NCBI GenBank assembly: GCA_009760885.1
Contig: CM019693.1
Span: forward strand, 43,797,433 to 43,861,432
Source of the DNA: Achatina immaculata
Lineage: Eukaryota; Mollusca; Gastropoda; Stylommatophora; Achatinidae
Reading direction: 5' to 3'
Length of the DNA: 64,000 bases
Under the pieces are notes generated by a model. It made no database searches and was not told where the DNA came from. It saw only the letters and a program-made list of their open reading frames with translations. The position numbers were made by a program, and so were the translations under genes. Each line of letters begins with the position of its first letter. Positions within the stretch are counted from its first letter, which is position 1. Below, in pieces: positions 32,765-44,129 of the stretch.

Positions 32765-35700
32765 ATGGTATGTGCCAAGACACGGCACTAATTAAAGTAC
32801 TTCGCAGTCGTGTAAAGCCATCACCCAAGTGATAAACTGTACTACTTTTTCTTATTCTATCTACTGATTCTTTTATACATATATATATCTTATATCCTTC
32901 CCGTGCCGTTAAAACGTCACATAGGGCTCCCAAGGTAATTCAGATAGATCTACTGATCACATCTGAGGAATTTTAATGTGTAACTGAGAACGAACACATC
33001 TCAACAGTTTGAGAACCACTAACACTCAAATTGATAGTTGCAATTACACATATTTATTATGGGAAAAATGAGTGGTGAATAAGCGAGGATGTAGCAATAA
33101 ACTGAGTAAACAGATGAATAATCAAACTCCTCTCCCAGCGGGAACTAGTTCGCCATATAGGGAGGGAGTGGGCAACAATCACTCTCTGCTAGGAAAAACA
33201 GGCATTCAACATGATGGAATAAGAGCCAACTTACTAGCTCACTGAAAACTCCATGGATCCTTACATACAACTTCGCATCACCAAAAATATAGGACTTAAA
33301 AGTCCTCAAAAATCTCAATAGAACTAATTCACATTTCTTCAGTTACAAACTTTTTCTAACAACTCGTAGCTGCATCAAAAATTCACACATTGGATCCACG
33401 AGGAAAAAAAAAAACCAAACAAACAAAACAGATCACATCCTGGCATCCTATCTGAAACATCCTTCTCAGTCAAACTCTACAGAATGAATATCAAGCTCTT
33501 AATTAATCTAATCCTTATAATAATCCTACGTAAGAGTTTGGTCTTTAAATATGAACTACAACTCCTATTCCTAAATCTTCCCGAAGATTCTATCTCGTGG
33601 AAGATAAAAGTCGTGATTAAAACATTTTTGCCTAAAATCTCAGTCCGTGCAAAAATTACCTGTTTATGACCTTGGACAGTATATAACAATGTAAATGTGT
33701 ATCATATATTTCTGAATAGTTCTATATTACAGAACTGAAGCTTACAGATGCTCTTTGATTAACATCTCACAGGTTTCACAAAACTTTACCACTTCACTAA
33801 ATCAAGTCCGACGAAATGTTCCTTGAATTCTTTTATTCTAACAAATAAGTTCAAGATGTATTGTCGACAACATCACTTGGATTTGAATCACTTAATCATT
33901 TGTTCACAATATCTAACTCTATCATATTCTACATACAGCATTTCTCAGTGTTCTCTTACTTCAGAATACTCTACACTTGATACGAGAACATTTCCTAACT
34001 CAGTATTAAATCAGATCTGCAACACGTGTCAATTAGTTTCTCATCTAAAATCACTGTACTCGAAGTTCCAAATGTATCAAATCTTCTTAATCACTTGAAT
34101 CACAAGAAAACCATCTTCCATCTAAAACCACTTCTGATTTTATATCGTTTCGTCCTCTTTCTTCTTTTGTCTGTCTTCTGACGGTCTTCCTCTGCCGTCT
34201 CTCAATCGCAGTGTACTAACGAGCAAAGTCTACTTGTCTCTTCTCTGGACTTCTGTTCTTATCTCTCATCTGATGGCTTCTCTGCTATTCTGGTCGGACC
34301 TTCTTTCTTCACTCTTGACTGTCCACGTGCACTGACCATCCTTCTTGCAGTTCTGGTCAGTCGCTACCGACGGTGTTTTGACGATCTCTCTCCTACTTCC
34401 ATACTTCTTGGTTCCCTCCTGTCTCTCTGGTCACCTTTTATTTCAAGTCCAGCTTCGTGGATTAAGTATTTTGGCTCCACCTTTCAGATGTCCACTGGTT
34501 CCCATGAGCGTTCTGATTGTCCGTCATTCAAATTGCCCCGTGACTTATCTCTCATAAGTCAATTGTCCAATAGGCCACTCCTCTAAATATTTAATTGGTT
34601 AGCTGGCCGAGTTGGTCACTTCTTTATTTAAAAACCGTGTACAATAGCGTCCTAACGCGTGTTATGCGTGTCAACTCCGTCTATGCAATTGTCATTTACC
34701 TAAGTCATTATCTTACTCTTTCATGTCGGAGGTTTTATTGTGTCCTCGCTTTTCATTGTGTCTGCCCTTTCTATTCGTCGTTTCTATTTTGTTTACACAT
34801 GTCAACGTCTAGTCACCGTTTTGTTATCACTGGACCATCCTACTTTCTGGCGTCCTTCCCTTGTAATACCTATATCTCAGCGTCACTGGGTCTCGTCTTT
34901 CTCTATTCACTGTTTAATTTTGTCCGCGTCTTGTTCTAGTATCATGGAAGTTTTATACTTTTGTCTTCCTTTCCTAACTACTTTTCTCTGTCGCTATTCG
35001 ATGTTACTATTTTGTTTACAGTATTTTTTCATAATCATATTCATTAATAATAATAACTATAATCATTACTTACAAGGCCATGCTACAAGTACACTAAAAA
35101 CAACAATCCTATTTTAAGCTTTTCTGTAACTAAAAATAACGAATTAAACAAACATGTCGTAAGTAACTTTAGTTAACTGTAAAAAATCCCGTGCTTGGAC
35201 ATGACAAAAAGTGGCCTTCAACGTGTCAAACTTGACCTAAAGTAGACCTGTACTTAAAAAAAAAAAACTAAGGCCGCTAACCACTACGTCAATTCTACCA
35301 AATAAACACCAGGTTAACTCCCCTATAAAGTTAAATAAAATATCAGAATTCCAGAGTTAAATAATTCTGTTAGAGATGGAGAAAATGGCAGGAAGGAGAC
35401 CACTAGGATGGGAACCTGTCAATTCACGAATAATACTAGGCAGATTCTATTGAAAATTCACCAAGAGCACCATCTTGCAATGCTGTGCACACACTGAACA
35501 TCATAAGATTCACGACAGTTCAGGGTTTATGGCATTATTTGTCTTGTCTTGTTTCCTTCTAGCGCAATTTTCATTGTTGAAGTGGGCATAGACTACAGAC
35601 TTGTTGATAACTTGACGGTTTGCTTCGTGTAACGGGATATTTACGTTTTATGTTATCTCATCAATCCGCCTTGGCTGCCTCTTCCTCTGCCTCATACTAT

Positions 35701-36100
35701 TCTTAGAGTGAGCGTTTTCCGTGTAATACTTTCTGGCGTAATACTTTCTGTGTAAAACTTTCTACAAGTTGGGAACACTGACTTTGAAGCCTCAGGCCAA
35801 CAGGGTTCTGATTCGCTGAAAGGGCGGGGGTGGGAGAGCAGCACATGGGCTCCGTTGGTTTAAATTCTACCCTTAAAACGCCTGCGACCCGGAAGTAGAT
35901 TTCTTTGCCGCTTTTAGACACACGCGAATCTAAAAACAAAGAATATGGGGAACATAACACAGTCGACATAAAAACACCGAAAACAGCCAACATAAAAACA
36001 AAGAACACAGCTAACAGAATAATACTGTTTCTGAATGCGGGTTACAATCAATTGCTACCAGTTCCAGAACAATCTTGATTTCATAAAAATTCTGGGTACC
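32765..36100. other. Intronic stretch, no gene recognised
   Basis: AT-rich to 33.9 kb, then pyrimidine-rich (ctt/tct) to about 34.8 kb. The open frames at 34345-35117 are Ser/Leu/Phe artefacts of that bias. A segment at 35520-35700 has weak likeness to sequence at 20610-20720. Nothing else was recognised. Confidence 0.4.
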
Positions 36101-36103
36101 AAC

Positions 36104-36229
36104 CTTGCCAAAAACTGACAGACATGGTTCCAGGTCGAACTCCAGTGGCTCTAACTTTACCACTCCCACCCAACCATAGTCATAGAATTCATCGTAGTCG
36201 TTCGGGCTGCACAAGCCTAGAGGGTGGAG
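36104..36229 (-). CDS. ZNRF3: ZNRF3-like exon: PA ectodomain, first part
   Basis: This 126-bp exon encodes 42 residues beginning LHPLGLC and containing [11 protein letters not shown] and PCLSVFGK. These match the vertebrate ZNRF3 ectodomain segment with [16 protein letters not shown] and PCLTVLGK. The acceptor is a pyrimidine tract ending ctcag, just upstream of 36229. The donor is AAG followed by gttggt at 36103, a weaker but usable site. Both ends are phase 0. The segment forms the start of the PA fold, facing outside the cell, where R-spondin contacts lie in the vertebrate protein. The preceding exon, with signal peptide and first strands, was not found upstream to 64 kb. Confidence 0.9.
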
Positions 36230-36564
36230 CTGAGAAAGAGGTATAAAATATAAATGCATAAGCGACCAATAAATGAATGGTTTTAATATCTATTAACACA
36301 GTCAACCAAACAATCTTTAAATGTCTATAAACAAATATTGTCAACCGAAAAAAAAGTTCTTAATCTCTATCAATACAGTCAACTAATCAATTAATGTTAT
36401 CTAATATCTATTAATAGACACAACCTAGACGTACTGGGCATCAGTGAAATGGCCAGAAGCAGGGAAAAGATTGGCGGAAAACCGTAAGTTAATCATACAT
36501 TCGGGCAGAGTCGATGAGAAATACCAAGGAGTGGATATAATTATGTCAAATGTAGTAGCAAAGA

Positions 36565-36850
36565 ACTTAATATTGAAGAAGGTTGGCTAGTAAAGAGGAT
36601 TAAACAGAGAAAACTTAAATATCTTGGACACAATAAACGTCATGAGATTTTAGAGGAAGGGTACATAATGAGGAAAAAGAGAGGAAGGAAGACCAAGACG
36701 AAGATGGTTGCAAGACATCGTCGATAACCTGCACATGGATGCATCAGCAGCTGGGCATCTTGCTCACAACCAAGAGGCCTAGAGGAGAGCTGTTAGGGAG
36801 GCAAAGTTCCGCAAGGTTCATGCAAATGATTGACTGACTGACTGACTGAC
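36565..36850 (+). mobile_element. Nested RTE-like LINE 3' end with 14-bp target duplication
   Basis: Same 3' family as 1-597, from acttaatattgaagaagg to gttcatgcaaatgattg and a (actg)n tail. The flanks tgtagtagcaaaga (36551) and tgtagcagcaaaga (36851) are a 14-bp target duplication with one mismatch, cut into an endonuclease frame of a related element. Confidence 0.85.
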
Positions 36851-37041
36851 TGTAGCAGCAAAGAGTCTTATAGAATGGAAACCAGTGAAAAGTCGTATAA
36901 TAAGAGCACGATACAAACTATGGCATGGAAGAATGACAATCACACAATGCTGTGCACTCACGAACGATGCTGATGATGGAATAAAAGACGATGTCTATCA
37001 CCAGTTACAACAAATCATCAACAAAGTCCTTAAACATTAAA

Positions 37042-37201
37042 CTAAAGACTACACCACTACGGCTGTAACAGTTAATTCAGACGAAAATACTGATAACCCT
37101 AGAATTGGCGGGCTAATATGGAGGAAACGTGGTCCATATCCAGAAGTTTGAATTTATTTCATTCATATTCTTCGATTTAAAAAATGTATTGCAAACATAT
37201 A
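37042..37201 (-). repeat. Inserted 160-bp repeat, inverse of 39905-40068
   Basis: Sequence from actaaagactacaccactac through acgaaaatactgataaccct to tcgatttaaaaaatg is the reverse complement of 39905-40068 with few changes. It interrupts the endonuclease frame just before MGDFSAKV. Confidence 0.85.
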
Positions 37202-37944
37202 GCTAATTGCTATGGGGGACTTCAGCGCTAAGGTATGGAAAGATAACACCGACGTTGAAAAAGTAATGGGGAAAGAAGGAACTGACATGGTAAATCAGAA
37301 TGGAGAAAGATTAATTGAAATATGTCTAACAGAGGGCATGGTCATTGGAGACACAATATTTCCACACAAAGAGATAGATCAAACAACGTGGATATCTCCA
37401 GACGATAGAACCATAAACCAGATAGATCACTTTTGTATTAAAAACCAATTCAGAACATCTCTGATGGACCAAATAGCATATGTTATTTATTATATTTCAA
37501 AATAGCCAACTAATCAACAAATGTTATTTATTTTATATCAATATGGTAACTATTTAAGTATTATTACTCATAAATATGAATTTTTGTGTCCGTAGAACAG
37601 AAAACACATACACACACACGCGCGCACACATACACCTGAAATCACTGCATGACACAGGATACCACTGAAAAACAATTAACCACTCTGAGAAAAAAAAAGT
37701 CAGTAGTTAAACACACACCATCATCATGTTCCGTGTCGAAGGGTGCATGCAATCAGTTAAACTTCATGGATCTCCACCTTTAACATTTTCAGTCGCGACC
37801 AATACTATCCTGCTCTTTCGGTAATAAACCTCTTGATCTTTATCGATCTATACTATCTACACTATTTTGAGTTTAATGATTTTTTCCCCTTCACATCACC
37901 AACCTTATTGTTTACTTATCCTCTCTCTCTCTCTCTCTCTCTCT

Positions 37945-39810
37945 ACGCTACGCTGCACCAGTTATCACAGACACACTAACATACTTATACAACTTGTGTA
38001 TTGACAAAAAATATTTCCCTGACGCTTTAAACTCGCCAAAGTTTTTCCTCTTTTTAAATCTGGACAGACTAGTGACCTCTCAAACTACAGACCCATATCC
38101 ATTCTGTCAGCACTATCTAAACCTCTTGAAAAACATATACAAAAGTTAACTCTGCTCCACATGCAAGAAAACAATCTACTAATAGACAGTCAGTCAGGTT
38201 TTAGACCAAATTACTCCTGCCACACAGCATTAACTAAAATGACAGAAAGCTGGCTGTCTAATATAAATGATGACAAATTGTGTGGTGCTGTCTTTGTTGA
38301 TTTTAAGAAAGCCTTCGATATGATTGATCATGAAATTCTTGCAAAAAAGCTGAAAGGCTATAGATTACACCCTGACCTAACAAAATTTATTACATCTTTT
38401 CTCTCAGGTAGAAAACAAGTAGTTTGCTTTAGAAACAAAATATCTGGCTCGTCTGTGGTTGATACCGATATTCCTCAAGGCTCCATTCTTGGTTCTCTTC
38501 TCTTTGCTATCTATATTAACAACCTACCACTACATTTAAAGCACTCTTCATGTGATCTTTTCGCTGACGACTGTACTGTTTACAATAGTGACTATGACAC
38601 CAATAAACTACAGACAACGCTCCAAAATGATATAAACAGTTTGATTAAATGGAGTAATAAAAATGGTATGTTGATAAACACCAACAAAACAAAATCCATG
38701 CTCATCACTACAAGACAGAAACTGCAAAATGCAACAAAAACTTCACTACAGCTTTGTGCTGGGACTAAGGCAATAGAAAATGTTCATGAACATAAAACCC
38801 TAGGACTCATCATTGATCAGCATTTAACTTGGAATTCTCACGTACATAACCTAACAAATTTGATTGGACAGAAAGTTTACCAATTAGCCAAAATTAAACA
38901 CTTTATCGACAAAGACACAAGAAAAATATACTACATATCACACATACAAACACACTTAGATTACTGTTACACAATCTGGGATGGATGCTCAGTCTCAAAC
39001 ACAAAAAGGCTCCACTCACTTCACAAGCGAGCATTAAATCTTATTTGTGACAAACACCCAGTACAGACTGTTGATCAACACAAACAACTCAAAATTCTAC
39101 CCCTAGAAAATAGAATAATTTTTAACAAAGTTAAGTTTGTTCACAGAATTCTGTCGCACAATGATCCGCCTTACTTGTGGTCACTGTTTACGTATAACAC
39201 TAAACATAGCCAGCGTTTAAAAAACTGTCTTCTTCCTAAACCCAGGATTGATCTGTACAAGAAAAGCCTTGCATACTCTGCAGTACAGCTCTGGAACACC
39301 CTCCCCTACAATTTAAAATCCATTGGTAATACTTCATCCTTTAACTCAAACCTGTTTCATTATTTACTTGCTTGTAATTATATGCCTCCATAAAATAACC
39401 AGCACTCTCTCAATACATGGCTCGTAAACCATCAAGTACGTCAGTGACATAGTTAGAAAAGCAACTTGTTAGATATTGTTAATAATTATTTTAATGTTTG
39501 TTAAAAAAAAACATATGTTAGAAGATCTGTATTTACAATGTATTTTTATTTATGTATATGTCTACGCGTGTATGTGTGCGTGAGTGCTATTTTATTAGGT
39601 TAATTACTTCTTCTCTTTTACTTTGAATGTAGTAGTTAAATCTTATACTCTTTTGATATGTTTTTCCTAATTTAATTTGTATTTTTGTACTAAATCAAGT
39701 GTGTGGGAAGAATGAAAGATGGAGTGATGAAGGGCAGAATGTAAGACGGGCCTGCGTGCCCAATTCTTTACCCTTTAAAAATAAAGATTATTCATTCATT
39801 CATTCATTCA

Positions 39811-39817
<7 letters not shown>
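37945..39817 (+). mobile_element. Non-LTR retrotransposon family C, copy 2 (best preserved)
   Basis: A 410-codon open frame (38161-39393) encodes a reverse transcriptase: SGFRPNYSCHTALTKMTE, FVDFKKAFDMIDHEIL, IPQGSILGSLLFAIYINNLP, LFADDCTVY (catalytic site intact) and KTLGLIIDQHLTWNSHV, then the C-terminal LPKPRIDLYKKSLAYSA. Upstream sequence (37945-38160) continues the RT N-terminus (DLSNYRPISILS) after one frame break near 38030; the endonuclease is absent. The 3' end has gaagggcagaatgtaagacg, AATAAA and (attc)n. (CT)n flanks both sides (37920-37944 and 39818-39845). A Jockey/CR1-type lineage is likely but not certain. Confidence 0.9.
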
Positions 39818-39849
<32 letters not shown>

Positions 39850-39904
39850 CATTGCCAAGATTATTTTTTACTTATTTATTTCTTAACTTTTCATTTCATA
39901 CGAT

Positions 39905-40262
39905 GAGTTTGCAACACATTTTTGTTAAATCGAAGAATATGAATGAAATAAATTCAAACTTCTGGATATGGACCACGCTTCCTCCATATTTGCCCGCCAA
40001 CTCTAGGGTTATCAGTATTTTCGTCTGAATTAACTGTTACAGCCGTAGTGGTGTAGTCTTTAGTGCTCACGCCTGCGGGCCACAAGTTCCCTAGTCCGAT
40101 TTTGGGAACTTTTCGGCACCAGAGTCTACGCAGCCTCGAGAAATGGGTACCTGGGATTTCCCTGGGAACAAAGAGGCAGCGAGGACAGTTGCTGGCATCT
40201 CTACGTCAGATGCTGTAGTGCCCTAGAAATGTGGAAACACTAACACTTCACGCCTCTACGGC
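39905..40262 (+). mobile_element. tRNA-derived SINE family A, copy 2, with a 5' extension
   Basis: The head ccgtagtggtgtagtcttta, gtgctcacgcctgc recalls a tRNA A-box region. The body has aaatgggtacctgggattt and caaagaggcagcgagg; the tail has ccctagaaatgtgg and actaacacttcacgcc. The preceding 130 bp plus head is the part shared, inverted, with 37042-37201. Confidence 0.7.
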
Positions 40263-40264
40263 AG

Positions 40265-40797
40265 GCAAACGCCAGGCGTGATACTGATCAGGCGTGACAC
40301 TGACCAGGCGTGATATTGGTCAGGCGTGACAATGACCAGGTGTGATAAAATACTGACCAGGCGTGATACTAAGCAGGCGTGATACTGACCAGGCGTGATA
40401 CTTACCAGGCGTGACACTAACCAGGCGTGATACAATACTGACCAGGCGTGATACTGACCAGGCGTGACACTAACCAGGCGTGACACTAACCAGGCGTGAT
40501 ACTGACCAGGCGTGATATAATACTGACCAGGCCTGATACTTACCAGGCCTGACACTAACCAGGATACTGACCAGGCGTGATACTAACCAGGCGTGATACA
40601 ATACTAACCAGGCGTGATACTTACCAGGCGTGACACTAACCAGGCGTGATACTGACCAGGCGTGATACTTACCAGGCGTGACACTAACCAGGCGTGATGT
40701 GATACTGACCAGGCGTGATACTAAGCAGGTGTGATACTTACCAGGCGTGACACTAACCAAGCGTGATACAATACTAACCAGGCGTGACACTGACCAC
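40265..40797. repeat. CAGGCGTGATACTGAC minisatellite
   Basis: More than 30 units of a 15-16 bp motif (accaggcgtgatactg, accaggcgtgacacta), with occasional longer acaatactg units. The open frames of repeated TPGQYHAWLVS type are artefacts. Confidence 0.95.
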
Positions 40798-40893
40798 ATC
40801 ATCCTCTAGTGCGCTGTCAGGTCAAGGAAAACCAACCCCCCCCCCCCATCCTCTACGTCCCCCACGCGCCTCGCAGACACGGCAGAGCCTTCT

Positions 40894-40897
<4 letters not shown>

Positions 40898-40932
<35 letters not shown>
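40898..40932. repeat. (CA)n microsatellite
   Basis: About 17 CA dinucleotides, close to C-runs at 40838-40847 and 40981-40992. Confidence 0.95.
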
Positions 40933-40933
<1 letters not shown>

Positions 40934-41284
40934 GTGGAGGTACAGGAACAAGAAGCAATGAAGAGTTTTTTTGTCGTTCCCCCCCCCCCCCCATATTCTC
41001 TCTGATAATTGGACGATAGTCCCACATTCACCGCACAGACTCTTCTACCATTTATTCCTTTTTTTAAATTTTCACTCACTGGCATCTGTTTGTATAATTT
41101 AGTGTGCTTCGCCATGCGGGTAGTTTTACCAAACGCTGGTGCGCCGGGTACAGCTTGGTCAGCTGTGAGACACGCCGACACTTCTCATATTCACAACTTT
41201 CAGCTCACTGGACAGGTCACTACTGACTGCTCTACTCGCTCAAGAAGAAGAAGAAGAACTCGTACAAAGAAGAGCTCTGTCCCT

Positions 41285-41540
41285 GTTTTCAAATAAAACA
41301 AATGGACGGGCAGACAAAGAGACGTTCCTAATCCAATGTGATGCTTACGTTACAAGATCTTCACCGCTATATCAGCTGCCCAGGAGCATAGGATTTCATG
41401 TTACAAAGGAACACTACAACCACATCTTATGGTACATGTTTCCTTCCTTTAGCAAATACGAGTATATAAGAATAATATATGAAACTCGTGTGCGAACATT
41501 TTTTCCCAGAAAGGCGGTAATTTTTATGATGAATATCCTA
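41285..41540 (+). mobile_element. Possible LINE C-terminal fragment
   Basis: The stretch ETFLIQCDAYVTRSSPLYQ followed by HILWYMFPSFSKYEYIRII and RVRTFFPRK recalls the ETExHFLLHCPxY region at the end of some Jockey/CR1-like proteins. It is short and lacks context, so the call is weak. Confidence 0.35.
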
Positions 41541-41708
41541 GTATACCAATACAGCCGTTAGTGTAATACGTGGGATGTGGGCGAATGTTCGGACTCCATG
41601 TGGAAACAGATGTGAATACCTTTGTGTATATAAGAGCGCCTCCGCCTAATGCATATTTCGAAGATTAGTAGTCCGACAATAATCTGATATTAGTAGTTGT
41701 CTTGTAGT

Positions 41709-42007
41709 ATATCCATACTACAAGAACTTAATATTGAAGAAGGCTGGCTAGTAATGAGGATTAAAGATAGAAAACTTAAATATTTTGGACACATTAAACG
41801 TCATGATAATCTAGAGAAGACCGACTTGGAAAGATAGGAAAAAGAAAGAGAGGAAGACCAAGGCGAAGATGGCTGCACGACATCGTTGATGATCTGCAAA
41901 TGGATGCATCAGCAGCAGGTCATCTTGCTCACAACCGAGAGGCCTACAGGAGTGCTGTTAGGGAGGCAAAGTTCCACAAGGGACATGCAAATGAATGAAT
42001 GAACGAA
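41709..42007 (+). mobile_element. RTE-like LINE 3' end (same family as 1-597)
   Basis: Runs from atatccatactacaagaact, through gaaagagaggaagaccaagg and tgcatcagcagcaggtcatc, to gggacatgcaaatgaatg with a short (aatg) tail. A small deletion removes the region encoding EGYIMG. Confidence 0.88.
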
Positions 42008-42654
42008 GCTGTCGGTGGGAAGGAGTAGAACAGTGGATAGAGAAGTGTCTTATCATGACGATGGAGACGATGTGAAAACTAACTCCATCATGAAAATTTC
42101 AACAAGGATGTAAAAATGGATATTTAGATTTGTATTTGGGGAAAATTCGCTGAAAATGTCAAGTCCCGGCAAAAACACTAAAGCATTTTATAAATAAGAC
42201 TATTAGAATGTCAGACAAACGGTGGACACTCCTATTAAAATTAGTACGGCGTACAACTAAGCTAGCTAAAAATGGGATGAGCTGAGAAGAACAAGTCTAC
42301 CTTCAGCAACAAACAAAACTTTTTCATAGCGCGTGTGTGGCAGCTAACGAACCAAAACGTGAATATTACAGGAATTACTACAAACCATACTTGGCAATTG
42401 TGGCACTGCAATCACTCAACTTCACAAAGACCAAGGCCTCGCTTCAACCTCGGCCCCCGCTCTAAGGTGAAGTCCCCTCCCATCTCTGGTAGGGCAACAT
42501 TCGACCACAAGCATACAGGCGTGTTACTGAAGAGTGTATTTATGATGCCATAAAAACAGTCTGGGGAAATGCAAACAATGACATCTGTTCTAGCAATCTG
42601 TTGGTGTAAGCTTAGATCTGAGTATAATAACTCGCCATGTAGGGGAGAGCGTGA

Positions 42655-42800
42655 ACTATATTAGAGATCGAGGGCATGATGGGAGAACAAGCCATGAAAG
42701 GCAGAGACAAGATGGAGGGCATGATGGGAGAACAAGTCATGAAAGGCAGAGACAAGATAGAGCCTGTGATGACAGAACAAGACATGCAAGACAGAGACAA
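42655..42800. repeat. About 48-bp tandem repeat, three units
   Basis: Units share gagggcatgatgggagaaca and gcatgaaaggcagagacaag. The third unit is more diverged (agcctgtgatgacagaac). Confidence 0.85.
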
Positions 42801-43261
42801 ACGAACTAGTTTACTGAAAGGAAATGAGAAAACTATATGGTGAGTCTTGTTCTCATTGTCTCCCTCGAACTGCCAGCAGACTGTTCTTTGCAGCCGATGC
42901 ATCTGAAGATACTGAAACACAAGCACTGTTCGGGCGGGGAGCGGGCAAAACTGGAGTGGAGCTATAAAGGAAGAAAAGGTGTAGCAATTCCACCACCTTG
43001 GGGGATGGTACCAATCACTGCCTCACTGGCCAGGCTCCGTCTATTTTACTGGGAACTTCAATAGGGATGTGGGATCTTGATCATCTATGATTTTCTCGTC
43101 CTGAGCGAGTTGTTCTGTGATGAGGACGGTGGTGGTGATGATGATTCTTTCCTGGCTAACAAGTTCTCGTCGGATAATGCCACTTTAATGCCACTTCGTG
43201 TTTTGTACATAGTCCTTCAGCTTTTTTTAAATTTGAATATCAGCGGTTATTGCGTTGGTGT

Positions 43262-43402
43262 GTGCGAAGATGGCTGCAAGACATCGTTGATAATCTGCAA
43301 ATGTATGCAGCAGCAGCAGCAGGGCTTCTTGCTTAAACCGGGAGGCCTACAGGAGCGCTGTTAAGGAGGTAAAGTTCTGCAAGGGGCATGCAAATGACTG
43401 GG
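43262..43402 (+). mobile_element. RTE-like LINE 3' end, short copy
   Basis: The sequence gcgaagatggctgcaagaca, gataatctgcaaatgtatgc and ggggcatgcaaatgactgg matches the last 140 bp of the family. A (cag)n expansion lies at 43309-43321. Confidence 0.8.
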
Positions 43403-44129
43403 TAGTGCGCGGTAATTTTTTTTTTTGTTTGTTTTCCCATTTCTCAATTAATTTTAAGTGTTGTATAATTATGCCTGCGGTACACCTGGTTCTGGAAGAA
43501 CATAGTTATACGAAGGTGCATGCTGTAATTTTACAGAAAGAAGAGGATAGAAAGAGGAATAAGAATTATTTATAACAAATAATTTTAAAAAAATAATCCG
43601 TCCGTTTCCGATCTTCAGTCAGTTTGTATGTGCGTGTGTGTTTATTCGTCTTCTCTGTTAAGTTTCTATTGCTACTACAACCATTTACTTCCCAGTTCAA
43701 ATCTCCTATTGCTTGCTTCTCCCCCCTCCCCCCAATCTTTTTCCGTCTTTCGCAAAACTGTATCATAAACCTTTGTTGAACAACTATACGTTTTGATTCA
43801 TTTCAGACATTTTAATGTTAAATGTTGATCTGTTACTACAAGGGGAGTGGTGGGCCAGGGTCTTGGCCAGTCGTGGTACAGTTGTCAGTTGTGATGTCAC
43901 TGTCACAATGTCTGCTGTTCGTGTTACGATTCTCTGTTGATCAATTCATGTGTTTACTTAAAGATGAAAGATGTGTCTTCAGCTGAGACACGGTAGATTA
44001 GTCCTGTCTGTTCAAAGTTATCATTCCTTAAATGGATCAAAGCTTGTTATGTATTTGAAGAGCACATACACTCTGTCTGCTTTTCTAGTGGCTGAACCAG
44101 TCTCCTTTGACCACGCCTCGCGGAAGATT

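Larger units (their letters stand above)
1966..36229 (-). other. ZNRF3: Gene span of ZNRF3/RNF43-like E3 ubiquitin ligase (six exons seen, 5' end absent)
   Basis: Six minus-strand exons join into one protein with the layout of vertebrate ZNRF3: PA ectodomain, one membrane helix, cytoplasmic RING-H2, long Ser-rich tail. In this family the PA domain binds R-spondin and the RING ubiquitinates Frizzled to lower Wnt receptor levels at the plasma membrane. Exons are 36104-36229, 26332-26406, 19978-20127, 14930-15016, 4807-5080 and 1966-3982, with junction phases 0,0,0,0,1. About 909 residues are covered, close to the length of human ZNRF3, so only the signal peptide and the start of the PA domain are missing. 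Introns run from 0.8 to 9.8 kb and are full of transposons. A one-base frame break in the last exon is unexplained. Family assignment is firm; the choice of ZNRF3 over RNF43 is less so, since invertebrates may have one ancestral gene. Confidence 0.9.
36415..37505 (+). mobile_element. RTE-like endonuclease, split by two nested insertions
   Basis: Parts of one endonuclease domain: DVLGISEMA and IIHSGRVDEKYQ near 36430-36540, SLIEWKPVKSRIIRARYK and YHQLQQIINKV near 36865-37030, then MGDFSAKVWKDNTD, TEGMVIGDTIFPHKE and TTWISPDDRTINQIDHFCI at 37212-37450. GDF-x-AK and the TW-x-SP...IDHF motif are hallmarks of APE-like RTE endonucleases. It is interrupted at 36565-36850 and about 37042-37201. Confidence 0.85.

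Noticed and set aside
34345..35117. Possible membrane proteins in Ser/Leu/Phe-rich frames
   Set aside because: Pyrimidine-rich composition explains them; overlapping frames are equally open and no homology was seen.
40256..40802. Repeated TPGQYHAWLVS-like proteins
   Set aside because: Translation of a 15-16 bp minisatellite; three frames are equally open.
41009..41296. 95-codon frame ending in RRRRTRTKKSS
   Set aside because: The basic end is an (aag)n run, and no motif or splice support was seen.
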